Shown piece by piece: positions 7,793 to 15,900 of a stretch of DNA of 18,754 nucleotides. The DNA is taken from NCBI GenBank assembly GCA_023417885.1, contig JAEZED010000088.1, forward strand, positions 1 through 18,754. Reading direction: 5' to 3'. A model generated the notes under the pieces. The model ran no database searches, was not told where the DNA came from, and worked only from the letters and a program-made list of their open reading frames with translations. Source of the stretch: Planctomycetota bacterium. GTDB taxonomy: Bacteria; Planctomycetota; Phycisphaerae; Tepidisphaerales; Tepidisphaeraceae. The position numbers and the translations under genes were made by a program. The stretch's first letter is position 1, and each line of letters opens with the position of its first letter.

Positions 7793-9538
7793 TCAGCGGA
7801 AGTAGGCCTCCAGCACGTACTGCTGCACCATCCGGTGCGTGTTGAAGTAGCTGCCGTTCAGGGCGATGCAGTGGCGCATCACCTCGGCGAAGGCCGCCGG
7901 GTTGTCGTGGTAGCGCGGGAGGATCACGCGCTCCAGCTTGTCGTAGAGGTCGGCCGCATCCGCGGCGTCGTCACGCCCCTGCGCCGTCGGGGCGCCGGGC
8001 GGATCGGGCGCGGGCCCGATGGACCAGCCGGTGACCCCCTCGACGGCTCCCTCGATCCACCAGCCGTCGAGCACGCTGAAGCTCGGCACTCCGTTGAGCG
8101 CCGCCTTCATCCCGCTGGTGCCCGAGGCCTCCATCGGCGGGCGGGGCGTGTTCAGCCACACGTCCACCCCGGCCGTGACGAGCTTGCCCAGCTCGATGTC
8201 GTAGTCGGGGAGGTAGACGAGCTTCAGTCGGTCGCCGAGCGTCCGCGCGATCTCGATGATCCGGCGGATGAGCGCCTTTCCCTCCTCGTCGCGCGGGTGG
8301 GCCTTCCCGGCGTAGATGATCTGGATCGGCCCGACTCGCTCCGCGATCCGAACCAGACGCCTGGTGTCGTGGAAGAGCAGCGTGGCCCGCTTGTACGCGG
8401 TGGCGCGCCGCGCGAACCCCAGGGTGAAGACATCCTCCTCCATGCGCACGCCCGTGAGCGACGCCACGCGCTCCAGCAGCGCCCGCTTGGCCTGCCGGTG
8501 CGCCTCGCGGATCTCGTCGCACGGGATCCCCGTCGCGTAGCGCAGGTCGAAGTTGTCGCGCCGCCACTCCCGGAGGTGTCGATCCAGGACCTCCGCCATC
8601 GCCGGGGCCACCCAGGTGGCCGCGTGAACACCGTTGGTGATCGCCTCCACCTGGTAGTTCGTGAACATCAGGCGCGACACGTCCGCATGCCGCTTCGCCA
8701 CCCCGTTGACGTAGCGGCTCAGGCTCAGGGCCAGGTACGTGAGGTTGAAGCGGCCGTTGACGTAGACGACGCTTCGCCAGTCGATCCCCTTCATGCGCTG
8801 GTCGTGCTGGACGCCCAGCACCTGGCGCACGAGCTTCATGGGAAACTGGTCGTGCCCCGCGGGCACCGGCGTGTGCGTCGTGAAGACGCACTGGGCCCGC
8901 ACCGCCTCCACGTCCTCGTGCGACACCTGCTCGCGGCCCGCCTCGCGCGCCTGCTCCTCCAGCAGTTCCAGCCCCAGCAGCGCCGCGTGCCCCTCGTTCA
9001 TGTGGTACCGGGCGATCGCGCTCTGACCCAGCACCCGCAGCATCCGCACTCCGCCCATGCCCAGCACGACCTCCTGGCACAGCCGGTACCGCTCATCCCC
9101 GCCGTAAAGATGGTCGGTCAGCGCCCGGTCGTACGGGCCGTTCTCCGGAAGGTCGGTGTCGAGGAAGTAGACGGGCACGACCGCGCCCGTCACGCCCTTC
9201 ACCTCCAGGCGCCAGGCACGCACCGCGACCGCGCGCCCCTCCACGTCGACCCGCGCCCGGCCGGGCTGCTCGACCAGGAGTTCAGCCACCGGCCATGTCA
9301 CCGGCTCCTCGGATTGGCGGCCCTCCGCGTCCAGCCGCTGCCGGAGATATCCCTTCCGGTGGAGCAGGGTCACGGCGACCATCGGCACGCGCAGGTCGGC
9401 GGCGGCGCGGATGGTGTCGCCCGCGAGCACGCCCAGTCCGCCCGAGTAGGTCGGCATGCGCGGATCGAGCCCGATCTCCATGGAGAAGTAGGCAACCGTC
9501 GGCCGGTGGGAAGTCTGTCCTTCGGAAATGTGGGTCAT
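7793..9538 (-). CDS. glgP: Alpha-glucan (glycogen/maltodextrin) phosphorylase, short form
   Basis: The protein is 581 residues and cytoplasmic. It would release glucose-1-phosphate from alpha-1,4-glucans using pyridoxal phosphate. Family landmarks appear in order: YFSMEIGL and YSGGLGVLAGD near the N-terminus, NEGHAA, HTPVPAGHDQF, SLSRYVNGVAKRH, ITNGVHAATWV, GFARRATAYKR, YAGKAHPRDEEGK, and the PLP-lysine region EASGTSGMKAALNG followed by DGWWIEG. It belongs to the shorter alpha-glucan phosphorylase branch and lacks the extra N-terminal region of some longer homologues. The ATG at 9538 is supported by GAGAGG about nine bases upstream. It is divergent from the inositol phosphate synthase gene and is followed by the GGDEF-EAL gene. 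The gene symbol reflects function rather than close similarity to the E. coli enzyme. Confidence 0.93.
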   Translation of the reverse strand: MTHISEGQTSHRPTVAYFSMEIGLDPRMPTYSGGLGVLAGDTIRAAADLRVPMVAVTLLHRKGYLRQRLDAEGRQSEEPVTWPVAELLVEQPGRARVDVEGRAVAVRAWRLEVKGVTGAVVPVYFLDTDLPENGPYDRALTDHLYGGDERYRLCQEVVLGMGGVRMLRVLGQSAIARYHMNEGHAALLGLELLEEQAREAGREQVSHEDVEAVRAQCVFTTHTPVPAGHDQFPMKLVRQVLGVQHDQRMKGIDWRSVVYVNGRFNLTYLALSLSRYVNGVAKRHADVSRLMFTNYQVEAITNGVHAATWVAPAMAEVLDRHLREWRRDNFDLRYATGIPCDEIREAHRQAKRALLERVASLTGVRMEEDVFTLGFARRATAYKRATLLFHDTRRLVRIAERVGPIQIIYAGKAHPRDEEGKALIRRIIEIARTLGDRLKLVYLPDYDIELGKLVTAGVDVWLNTPRPPMEASGTSGMKAALNGVPSFSVLDGWWIEGAVEGVTGWSIGPAPDPPGAPTAQGRDDAADAADLYDKLERVILPRYHDNPAAFAEVMRHCIALNGSYFNTHRMVQQYVLEAYFR

Positions 9539-9715
9539 CGCGTGTTGCCTCTCTCGGGCACTTCGAGCTTCCTTGCGTTTGGCTCAGCCGGAACCACACC
9601 TTGCTCGATCACGTCTCAGACGGCAATCGACGAACGGCGGCCGGGCCCAACAGTGCCCCGCCGATCTATCCACATCCCCCAAACGTGCCCCGTGCGCCGC
9701 CGCGCTCGCTCAGCC

Positions 9716-9721
9716 TATGAT
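9716..9721 (+). promoter_or_regulatory. -10-like box TATGAT upstream of inositol-3-phosphate synthase gene
   Basis: TATGAT lies 29 bases before the ATG at 9751, predicting a leader of about 22 nt. No -35 match or Shine-Dalgarno is clear. The surrounding 9539-9750 region is the divergent control region of the phosphorylase and synthase genes, and I see no other structure in it. Confidence 0.35.
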
Positions 9722-9750
9722 CTGAACCGCTTTCGTTCCCGCGCCCGTCC

Positions 9751-10998
9751 ATGCCCAACGCTTCCGAGAAGCCCACCTCCGCCGGACAACCCGCGCGCCA
9801 GCCACGCCGGCTCGGAATCGCCGTCCAGGGCCTGGGGGGCGCCGTCGCAACCACCGCCATCGCCGGTCTGGCGCTGCTGCGTCGGGGGGCGATCGACACC
9901 GCCGGGCTTCCGCTTGCCGGCCTCGAGCGCCGACGACCGGAGCTGTTCGCCGGGCTCGAACTCGCCGGCTACGACGAACTGCTCTTCGGCGGGTGGGATC
10001 TCTTCGATGCCGACCTCGCCGCCGCGGCGCGGACGCATGCCGTGCTCCCGCCGGAGCAACTGGCAATCGTCGAGGCGGAGCTGGCGGCAATGCGTCCCTG
10101 GCAGGCGGTCACGAGCGACCGCTTCGTGCAGCCGATCGGGGGCGGCCACGTGCGGTCGTGCCGCGGGCACCGGGAGGCGATCGAGTCGATCGCTGCGGAC
10201 CTGGCGCGCTTCCGCGAGGCGGCGCGGCTGGATGGGATGGTCCTGCTGAACCTCTCCAGCACCGAGCGACGGGCGGCAGAGTCGGGCAGCTTCGGATCGC
10301 GCGACGCGCTGGAGCGCGCGCTGGACGCGGACGACCCGGCGATCGGCCCGTCGGTGCTCTACGCCTACGCGGCGCTGTCGTCGGGCGTCCCCCATGTGAA
10401 CTTCACCCCCACGCGCTGCGCGGACCTGCCGGCGCTGCTCGAGCTGGCGCGCCAGCGCGGTGTGCCCGTCTGCGGCCGCGACGGCAAGACGGGCCAGACC
10501 TTCCTGAAGACCGTGCTCGCCCCGGCGCTTCGCGACCGGAACCTGCACGTGGAGGGATGGTTCAGCACGAACCTGCTCGGCAATCGCGATGGCGAGGTGC
10601 TGGCGGACCCGCAGTCCCTGGCCAGCAAGGTGGAGACGAAGACGGACGTGCTCGAGGGGATCCTCGGGTATCCGCCCGGGGAGCACCAGGTGCACATCCA
10701 CTACTACAAGCCGCGCGGCGACGCCAAGGAAGCCTGGGACAACATTGACCTGGTCGGCTTCGGCGGGCACCGCATGCAGGTGAAGATCGATTTCCTCTGT
10801 CGCGACAGCATCCTGGCGGCGCCCATGGCGATCGATCTGTGCCGGCTGATCGACCTGGCCCACCGGCGCGGGGAGGCGGGTGCGATCGCGGAATTGGGCG
10901 TTTTCTTCAAGCGACCGATGACGCGCGGCGGCCCGCCCGAGCACGACTTCACCCGCCAGCAGGCGGCGCTGGAATGTTGGCTGGCCTCCGGGCGTTAG
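9751..10998 (+). CDS. ino1: Inositol-3-phosphate synthase (myo-inositol-1-phosphate synthase)
   Basis: The protein is 415 residues, the size of prokaryotic forms. The enzyme converts glucose-6-phosphate to inositol-3-phosphate with bound NAD+. The N-terminal Rossmann motif reads G-L-G-G-A-V-A-T-T (27-35). Conserved blocks follow: VNFTP, GRDGKTGQTFLKT near 242, NLLGNRDG near 273, KTDVLEGILGY near 297, HIHYYKPRGDAKEAWDNIDL near 315, and FLCRDSILAAPMAIDL. The lysines of the GKTGQT, SKVETKTD and YYKPRGD blocks match catalytic positions known for the family. The product can feed inositol lipids, inositol-based thiols or compatible solutes, and nothing here shows which. A TPR lipoprotein gene starts 10 bp downstream. 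Glucose-1-phosphate from the divergent phosphorylase could supply the substrate after isomerisation. Confidence 0.95.
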   Translation: MPNASEKPTSAGQPARQPRRLGIAVQGLGGAVATTAIAGLALLRRGAIDTAGLPLAGLERRRPELFAGLELAGYDELLFGGWDLFDADLAAAARTHAVLPPEQLAIVEAELAAMRPWQAVTSDRFVQPIGGGHVRSCRGHREAIESIAADLARFREAARLDGMVLLNLSSTERRAAESGSFGSRDALERALDADDPAIGPSVLYAYAALSSGVPHVNFTPTRCADLPALLELARQRGVPVCGRDGKTGQTFLKTVLAPALRDRNLHVEGWFSTNLLGNRDGEVLADPQSLASKVETKTDVLEGILGYPPGEHQVHIHYYKPRGDAKEAWDNIDLVGFGGHRMQVKIDFLCRDSILAAPMAIDLCRLIDLAHRRGEAGAIAELGVFFKRPMTRGGPPEHDFTRQQAALECWLASGR

Positions 10999-11001
10999 AC
11001 T
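10996..11001 (+). promoter_or_regulatory. -10-like box TAGACT overlapping the ino1 stop codon
   Basis: TAGACT includes the TAG stop of the upstream gene and lies 7 bases before the ATG at 11009. No Shine-Dalgarno precedes that ATG. The spacing fits an internal leaderless promoter for the TPR gene, in addition to possible read-through. Confidence 0.3.
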
Positions 11002-11008
11002 GGGTGCA

Positions 11009-11776
11009 ATGCATCCTGACTCTTCTCCTCGCGTTTCGGCATCATCCTCCAGCGGTGCCCGTCCCGCCCGTGCGTCCCTGCTGGCCGTTGCCGCGGCGGG
11101 CCTGGCCTGCCTCGTCATGATCGGCGGTTGCCGGCGCTCGGCCGATCGCGAGCGGCCGGCGCGCCAGGCCAGCATCGCCGAGGCAGCCCAGCAGGAGGCG
11201 GCGCGGCGCGAGGCGCAGACCTACCTCGCCGCCGGCGAGGCCGCCGAGGCGCGTGGCGACTTCCGCCTGGCGGCGCAGCAGTACGAGCGGGCGGTGGAGC
11301 GGATGCCGGACGACCCGGAGGCGCTCTACCGGCTCGGCGTTGCCCGCAGCCGGATGCGTGACACCGACGCCGTCGCGACCTGGCGCCGCTACCTCGCCCT
11401 CACGAACGACTCAGCGGCGGGATGGGCAAACCTCGGCTACGCCTACGAGCTGCTTGGCGACGACGGCGAGGCGGAGGCCGCCTACCTGCGCGGCATCGAC
11501 CGCGACCCCGCGAACGAGGCGGTGCGCGTGAACTACGGGATGTTCCTCGCCCGGCGCGGCGAGATCGAGCCGGCGCTGGAGAACCTCTCGCAGGTGCTCT
11601 CCCCGGCACAGAGCTGGCACAACATCGGCGCCGCGCTCGAGCGCGAGGGGGACATTCAGGGCGCCGCCCGCGCCTACCGCCGCGCCCTTCGGCACGATCC
11701 CGAGTTCGAGTACGCGCGCCTCCGCCTGGAGGCGATCAGCGAAGCGTCCGCCACGAACGAGTCGGGCGGGCGCTGA
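11009..11776 (+). CDS. TPR-repeat lipoprotein
   Basis: The protein is 255 residues. An N-terminal hydrophobic segment (about 22-40) ends in VMIGGC, a lipobox with Cys41, so the protein is probably anchored to a membrane. Four to five tetratricopeptide repeats follow from about residue 73, with phrases such as GDFRLAAQQYERAVERMPDD, AAGWANLGYAYELLGD and GDIQGAARAYRRALRHDPEF. TPR arrays bind partner proteins, and no enzymatic motif is visible. The gene starts 10 bp after ino1, which suggests cotranscription, but a functional link is not evident. A large palindromic element follows it. Confidence 0.85.
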   Translation: MHPDSSPRVSASSSSGARPARASLLAVAAAGLACLVMIGGCRRSADRERPARQASIAEAAQQEAARREAQTYLAAGEAAEARGDFRLAAQQYERAVERMPDDPEALYRLGVARSRMRDTDAVATWRRYLALTNDSAAGWANLGYAYELLGDDGEAEAAYLRGIDRDPANEAVRVNYGMFLARRGEIEPALENLSQVLSPAQSWHNIGAALEREGDIQGAARAYRRALRHDPEFEYARLRLEAISEASATNESGGR

Positions 11777-11796
11777 GCGGATCTCGAAATGGCAAT

Positions 11797-11918
11797 CTCT
11801 CAACGCCTCTCCCTCCGGGAGAGGTGCCGAGGCCGCAGGCCCGAGCGGAGAGGGCGCTCTCCGTCTGCTCCGCTTCGCTCCGCAGCCACCACTCCCGGAG
11901 AGGGAGAGGCGTCGAGAG
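11797..11918. repeat. 122-bp palindromic (REP-like) element between convergent genes
   Basis: The left end (11797-11821) and right end (11892-11918) are near-perfect inverted copies. The left end contains its own hairpin, CCTCTCCC (11806-11813) with GGGAGAGG (11817-11824) around TCC. An internal hairpin pairs CGGAGAG (11846-11852) with CTCTCCG (11857-11863). The structure lies between the TPR lipoprotein gene and the minus-strand symporter operon, so it could stop transcription from both sides. Its form suggests a dispersed non-autonomous repeat, but no second copy lies in this window. Confidence 0.75.
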
Positions 11919-11959
11919 CGCCAATGCGACCCAGCAGCGGGTTCGAGCCAGATCCGTAT

Positions 11960-13726
11960 TTACTCCACGTCCTTGCCTTCCATCACGTCCGCCAGCGGCG
12001 GGATGTTGTGCCCGTGGAACTCGCCCGCCTTCATGCGCCGCATGTAGTCGTGGTAGGCGCGCATCGCCGTGCGGCCGAAGATCAGCATGATCGGGATGTT
12101 CACCCAGAGCATCACGCCCGTGCCGAGCATCGAGACCACATCCAGCTCCGCCTCGGTGCGGATGAACGGCGTCGCGGACACGAGAATCAGCGCGCAGTAG
12201 AGCAGCCGGTAGACCATCACCGCCTTCGTGCCGAACAGGTAGACGACACCCTGCTCCCCGTAGTAGCTCCAGGAGATGATCGTGGAGAAGGCGAAGAGCC
12301 AGACGCCGGCGGGCACGATCCACGCCCCCAGTCCCGGCATCGTCCGGTCAAACGCCTTGGCGGTGAGCGTGGCGCCCTTGAAGTCGAAGTAGACGCCGTG
12401 CTCCTCCGGATCGCTCACGAGCGTGGGGGCCGTGGATTCCACCGTCCTGAAGTTGTCGAAGTTCGCCACCCAGGCGTCGCCGTCCTGCGAGAGCGTGCCG
12501 CTGACCTTGTGGTGATCGGCGCTCGTCTCCCCGTTGCTTCCCGGCCCGCCCTGCACGATCAGGAAGACAGAGGAACCCTCCCGCATCTGGCCGCCGGCCT
12601 CCACCTCGTCCTTCACCGTCACGCGCACCGGGGAGATCTCCCACGTGTGCACGCCGCCCTCCGAGGAGACCTCCGTGAACGACGGCGCCGGCCCGTCAAA
12701 CCCCAGCGCCGGCGGGCGGTTCCACGCGCCGCTCAGGAGAATCACCAGCGCCGTGATCGTGCAGACCACCAGCGTGTCGATGAACGGCTCGAGCCCCGCA
12801 ACAACGCCTTCGCGCACCGGCTCGTCCGTCTTCGCGGCCGAGTGGGCGATCGGGGCGGAACCCTGACCCGCCTCGTTCGAGAAGAGCGCTCGCTGCATTC
12901 CCTTCAGGAAGGCGAACCCGGCGCTGCCGCCGATGAACGCGCCGGCCGCTTCGCTCGGCTGGAACGCCTCCACGAAGATCAGCCCGAACATCTCCGGAAT
13001 GCGGTCGAAGTTGAGCACGATGATCACGAGCCCGCCGAGGATGTAGAGACCGCACATGAAGGGCACGATCCGGCCCGCAACGTCGCCGATCCGCTTGATC
13101 CCGCCGATGATCACCATCCCCACCGCGAGGGCCAGGATGATCCCCGCGGCGATCTTCGGCATCCCGAAGTACTGGTTGGAGATGTCCGCCACGTTCCACG
13201 CCTGGAACATGTTTCCGCCCGTGACGGCGGAGGTGATCAGCGTGAGGCAGAAGAGACCGCCCACGGCGACGCCCAGGGGCGCCAGCTTCGGGCTGATGGC
13301 GGCGAAGCCCTTCTTGCAGACCCACATGGCCCCGCCGTGCGGGTTCGACGGGTCGGTCGTGTCACGGAAGAGCATCGCCTGCGTGACTTCCGTCATCTTC
13401 AGGGCCATGCCGACGAACCCGATGACCCACATCCAGAAGACGGCGCCCGGCCCGCCGAGGGAGACGGCGATGGCGACGCCGGCGATGTTGCCGAGGCCGA
13501 CGGTGGCCGAGAGGGCGGTGGAGAGCGCCTGGAAGTGGTTGATGGCGCCGGGGTCGCTCTTGTCGTCATACTTTCCGCGGACCACCTGGACGCCGTGTGT
13601 CAGGGCCCGGTACTGCCCCAGGGCACTCCAGAGTGTGAAGAGGATGCCGGTGCCCAGCACGGCGAAGAGCACGTAGTCGTGCCACAGCACGCTGTTCACG
13701 CCGTCGAGGATGCTCATGAAGTCCAT
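11960..13726 (-). CDS. AlsT/AgcS-type sodium:alanine symporter with inserted extracytoplasmic domain
   Basis: The protein is 588 residues, against about 450-500 for typical members. It should import alanine, glycine or related amino acids with Na+. Recognisable blocks are GLGNIAGVAIAVSLGGPGAVFWMW (about 77-100), FRDTTDPSNPHGGAMW, GGIKRIGDVAGRIVPFM, SNEAGQGSAPIAHSAAKTDEPVREG (283-307), and AFSTIISWSYYGEQGVVYLFG (479-499). Between ITALVILLSGAW and GATLTAKAFD, where relatives have a short loop, there are about 115 extra residues (336-450). These are rich in Gly, Ser, Asp and beta-prone segments. GGAG lies 6 bases before the ATG. It is the last gene of the operon, 45 bp after the small membrane-protein gene. 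Confidence 0.9.
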   Translation of the reverse strand: MDFMSILDGVNSVLWHDYVLFAVLGTGILFTLWSALGQYRALTHGVQVVRGKYDDKSDPGAINHFQALSTALSATVGLGNIAGVAIAVSLGGPGAVFWMWVIGFVGMALKMTEVTQAMLFRDTTDPSNPHGGAMWVCKKGFAAISPKLAPLGVAVGGLFCLTLITSAVTGGNMFQAWNVADISNQYFGMPKIAAGIILALAVGMVIIGGIKRIGDVAGRIVPFMCGLYILGGLVIIVLNFDRIPEMFGLIFVEAFQPSEAAGAFIGGSAGFAFLKGMQRALFSNEAGQGSAPIAHSAAKTDEPVREGVVAGLEPFIDTLVVCTITALVILLSGAWNRPPALGFDGPAPSFTEVSSEGGVHTWEISPVRVTVKDEVEAGGQMREGSSVFLIVQGGPGSNGETSADHHKVSGTLSQDGDAWVANFDNFRTVESTAPTLVSDPEEHGVYFDFKGATLTAKAFDRTMPGLGAWIVPAGVWLFAFSTIISWSYYGEQGVVYLFGTKAVMVYRLLYCALILVSATPFIRTEAELDVVSMLGTGVMLWVNIPIMLIFGRTAMRAYHDYMRRMKAGEFHGHNIPPLADVMEGKDVE

Positions 13727-13771
13727 CGGTTCTCCGGTTCAGTCAGGTTCGTTCGTCCGCTGTCGCTCGAT

Positions 13772-14026
13772 CTACGTGTTGGCCCGCTCCGCCTGCTCGC
13801 GGCGATAGGCCTCGACCTCCTCCGGCTCGTCGCCGATGTCCGGCGGGGCGCTGGTCAGCACCTTCCAGAGGCAGGCGATCAGCAGGAGGGTGACGAAGGT
13901 GACGGAGGAGAGCATGACGATCCAGCCGTCGGTCGTCAGGCCCTGGGCGTACGTCGGCGTGGTCGCCGGCGTGGCCGTGGCGAGCGGCAGGGGGAGCGCT
14001 GTCACCATGTTGAGCAGGGAGTTCAT
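13772..14026 (-). CDS. One-helix small protein, probable MetS-like accessory subunit of the symporter
   Basis: This 84-residue protein has one strong membrane helix (about 35-56, beginning GWIVMLSS and ending CLWKVL). A short charged tail with D-E-P-E-E-V-E-A-Y-R-R follows. Its ATG overlaps the stop codon of the LeuT-like gene as ATGA (14023-14026), the usual sign of translational coupling and matched stoichiometry. Small one-helix subunits encoded directly after NSS-family transporters are known, with MetS of the MetPS methionine/alanine importer as the described case. Gene order, size and topology support that assignment, but I cannot show homology to MetS. The first 30 residues are Ala/Thr/Pro-rich and mildly hydrophobic, so a signal-like or second membrane segment is possible. 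Confidence 0.75.
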   Translation of the reverse strand: MNSLLNMVTALPLPLATATPATTPTYAQGLTTDGWIVMLSSVTFVTLLLIACLWKVLTSAPPDIGDEPEEVEAYRREQAERANT

Positions 14027-15705
14027 CGCGACACCTCGAATGCGCGGGGCTCGTGGACCTCGCCGTCCAGACGGGCCAATTGCCCGGTGGCGCGCCAGCG
14101 GGCGACGCTCTGGGAGATCAGGAACAGGAAGAGAATCGCCACCAGCAGGATCAGCAGCACGCTGAGCTGGGCGATCCGGCTGTCCATCAACGTCGTGAAG
14201 TAGTTGCCGCTCTCGCTGGTGGCGATTGTGTAGATGAAGCCGACGAAGACCGCCAGCAGGTAGAGCGGGCAGACATACCTGAGCATGAAGCCGACGAACC
14301 GGGGAATACGGATCGCCGAGCCCCGGTTCACCTCCTCCATCCCGCGGTCGATCCCGAGGCCCCAGCCGAAGAGGATCGTCTGGATCGTGGCCATCACGAA
14401 GATGCAGAAGGTGCCGACCCAGAAGTCGATCGTGTCCAGGGCCATCAGGTCCTGGGAGAAGTAGACGACGAACATCGAGCCGACCAGGGTGATGAAGCCC
14501 AGGAGCGCCACCGACGCCTTCCGCGTCAGGCCCAGCCCCTCCTCCAGCAGCGCGATCGCCGGCTGGAGCATCGACAGCGAGCTCGTGATCGCCGCCAGGA
14601 AGAGCAGGAAGAAGAAGAGCGACCCGACGAACCGCCCGCCCGGCATCTCGGCGAACACCTGCGGCAGCGTCACGAACCCGAGGCCGAACGTCCCGCCGAT
14701 CGCCGTGGCCCCGAGGAAGATGAACGCGGCCGGCACCGTGATCATCCCGCCCAGACCCACCTCGCAGAACTCGTTGCCTGCGACGCTGGTGAGCGAGCTC
14801 AGGGCCACGTCGTCGTTGCGCCGCAGGTAGCTGGAGTAGCTCAGGACGATGCCGAATCCGACGGAGAGGGAGAAGAAGATCTGCCCGGTCGCCTCCAGCC
14901 ACATCTGTCCGTTGGCGAGGCTGTCGAGCAGGCCGCGCTCCGGCGATGTCCGCAGGTTCCACATGAACCCAAGGCCCTTGTCGATGTTGTCCAGCGTCAG
15001 CACGCGCACCAAGACAACCAGGCCGCAGAGCACCAGCAGCGGCATCGCCCAAAGGCAGAAAATCTCGATCCCCTTCTGGAGGCCCCGGTAGATCAGCGCG
15101 AAGTTCAGCAGGAAGCAGACGAGCAGGAACCCGACAGCGGCGTTCAGCCCGCCCGACTCGACGAGAAATCCGTTGCTGTTGGATCCTGTGAACTCAGCGA
15201 AGAAGTTCGCGTAAGCCGCCGGGTCGTCCCCCATCTGCTCGAAGCGGCCGCTGGCCATGAACCACGCGTACGCCAGACACCATCCCTCGACGAACACGTA
15301 ATAGAAGTAGACGCAGATCGGGATGAGCAGGCCCAGCACGCCGAAGTAGGGCGCCGCGCGGTTGCGCCAGATCGATCGGAAGATCCCCGGGGCGCTGTTG
15401 AAACCGCGCGTCCCGCCGTAGCGGCCCAGGCTCCACTCCGCCCATGCCAGCGGAATGCCCAGGACCAGCAGGGCGATGAAGTAGGGGATCATGAACGCGC
15501 CGCCCTCGTACTGGGCCGCCTTCCCCGGGAAGCGCAGGAAGTTGCCCAGGCCCACGGCGGAGCCCATGACGGCCATGATCACGCCGAGGCGCGTGTTCCA
15601 CGTCTCGCGCGGGCGATGCTGGTCGGGGGGGAGCTCCCGCGTGGTGGCGGGTTCGGCATGTGCGACGGCCGGCGGCGCGCCGGCGGTATCGTCATTCTCG
15701 GGCAT
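14023..15705 (-). CDS. LeuT-like Na+-dependent amino acid symporter (NSS/SNF family)
   Basis: The protein is 560 residues with about 12 membrane helices and closely resembles bacterial LeuT. Helix 1 reads GSAVGLGNFLRFP (48-60), helix 6 QIFFSLSVGFG (275-285) and helix 8 AAITSSLSMLQP (371-382). By alignment from memory, Na1 ligands A50, N55, S279 (Thr in LeuT) and N311 are kept, as are Na2 ligands G48, V51, A371, T374 and S375. E315 matches the LeuT glutamate linked to chloride independence. The bulky position equal to LeuT Ile359 is Met, so the substrate may differ slightly from leucine. The ATG at 15705 was chosen over 16029 because the longer N-terminus is an arginine-rich read-through of non-coding DNA. 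AGGA lies about 10 bases upstream. It is the first gene of a three-gene operon. Confidence 0.93.
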   Translation of the reverse strand: MPENDDTAGAPPAVAHAEPATTRELPPDQHRPRETWNTRLGVIMAVMGSAVGLGNFLRFPGKAAQYEGGAFMIPYFIALLVLGIPLAWAEWSLGRYGGTRGFNSAPGIFRSIWRNRAAPYFGVLGLLIPICVYFYYVFVEGWCLAYAWFMASGRFEQMGDDPAAYANFFAEFTGSNSNGFLVESGGLNAAVGFLLVCFLLNFALIYRGLQKGIEIFCLWAMPLLVLCGLVVLVRVLTLDNIDKGLGFMWNLRTSPERGLLDSLANGQMWLEATGQIFFSLSVGFGIVLSYSSYLRRNDDVALSSLTSVAGNEFCEVGLGGMITVPAAFIFLGATAIGGTFGLGFVTLPQVFAEMPGGRFVGSLFFFLLFLAAITSSLSMLQPAIALLEEGLGLTRKASVALLGFITLVGSMFVVYFSQDLMALDTIDFWVGTFCIFVMATIQTILFGWGLGIDRGMEEVNRGSAIRIPRFVGFMLRYVCPLYLLAVFVGFIYTIATSESGNYFTTLMDSRIAQLSVLLILLVAILFLFLISQSVARWRATGQLARLDGEVHEPRAFEVSR

Positions 15706-15840
15706 TAGCGGGTTCCTGCTCGGTTTCCGTGAACGTTGCCGGCGGGAGTCGCGCGGGGGCCACGATTCCGGCGGCGGCGATCGCCGAAGGAGCGAATCTT
15801 CCCGAACAGTGACCCGTTTGCAAGGGATCGACCCCTGCGC

Positions 15841-15857
15841 GACCGGAAAACCCGGTC
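15841..15857. promoter_or_regulatory. Hairpin in divergent intergenic region
   Basis: GACCGG (15841-15846) pairs with CCGGTC (15852-15857) around AAAAC. It lies in the 195-bp region between the LeuT-like gene and the divergent unknown gene, 29 bases upstream of the TATACT box. It may be an operator or a structural element, and nothing identifies the regulator. Confidence 0.3.
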
Positions 15858-15885
15858 CGGCGCCGGCGGCTCCCCGCCGCGGCCT

Positions 15886-15891
15886 TATACT
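15886..15891 (+). promoter_or_regulatory. -10-like box TATACT for the conserved unknown gene (near-leaderless)
   Basis: TATACT matches the -10 consensus at five of six positions and ends 9 bases before the ATG at 15901. The expected transcription start falls 0-3 nt before the start codon. No Shine-Dalgarno or -35 match is seen. Confidence 0.45.
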
Positions 15892-15900
15892 GCCGGCGCC

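Noticed and set aside
7835..10249. 804-codon plus-strand frame opposite the phosphorylase gene
   Set aside because: It is antisense to glgP and overlaps ino1 in another frame. Its composition is that of a GC-driven shadow frame.
11789..14203. 804-codon plus-strand frame opposite the AlsT-type gene
   Set aside because: It runs through the palindromic element and is antisense to a clear membrane transporter. The product is a polar His/Arg/Glu-rich chain without motifs.
13772..15052. Reading the small one-helix gene as the end of a 426-codon protein
   Set aside because: The upstream part of that frame is out of phase with the LeuT-like gene and lacks motifs. The ATGA overlap at 14023-14026 marks the real start.
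14053..15708. 551-codon plus-strand frame opposite the LeuT-like gene
   Set aside because: It is a Gln/Glu/Arg-rich mirror of hydrophobic codons on the true coding strand and has no homology signals.
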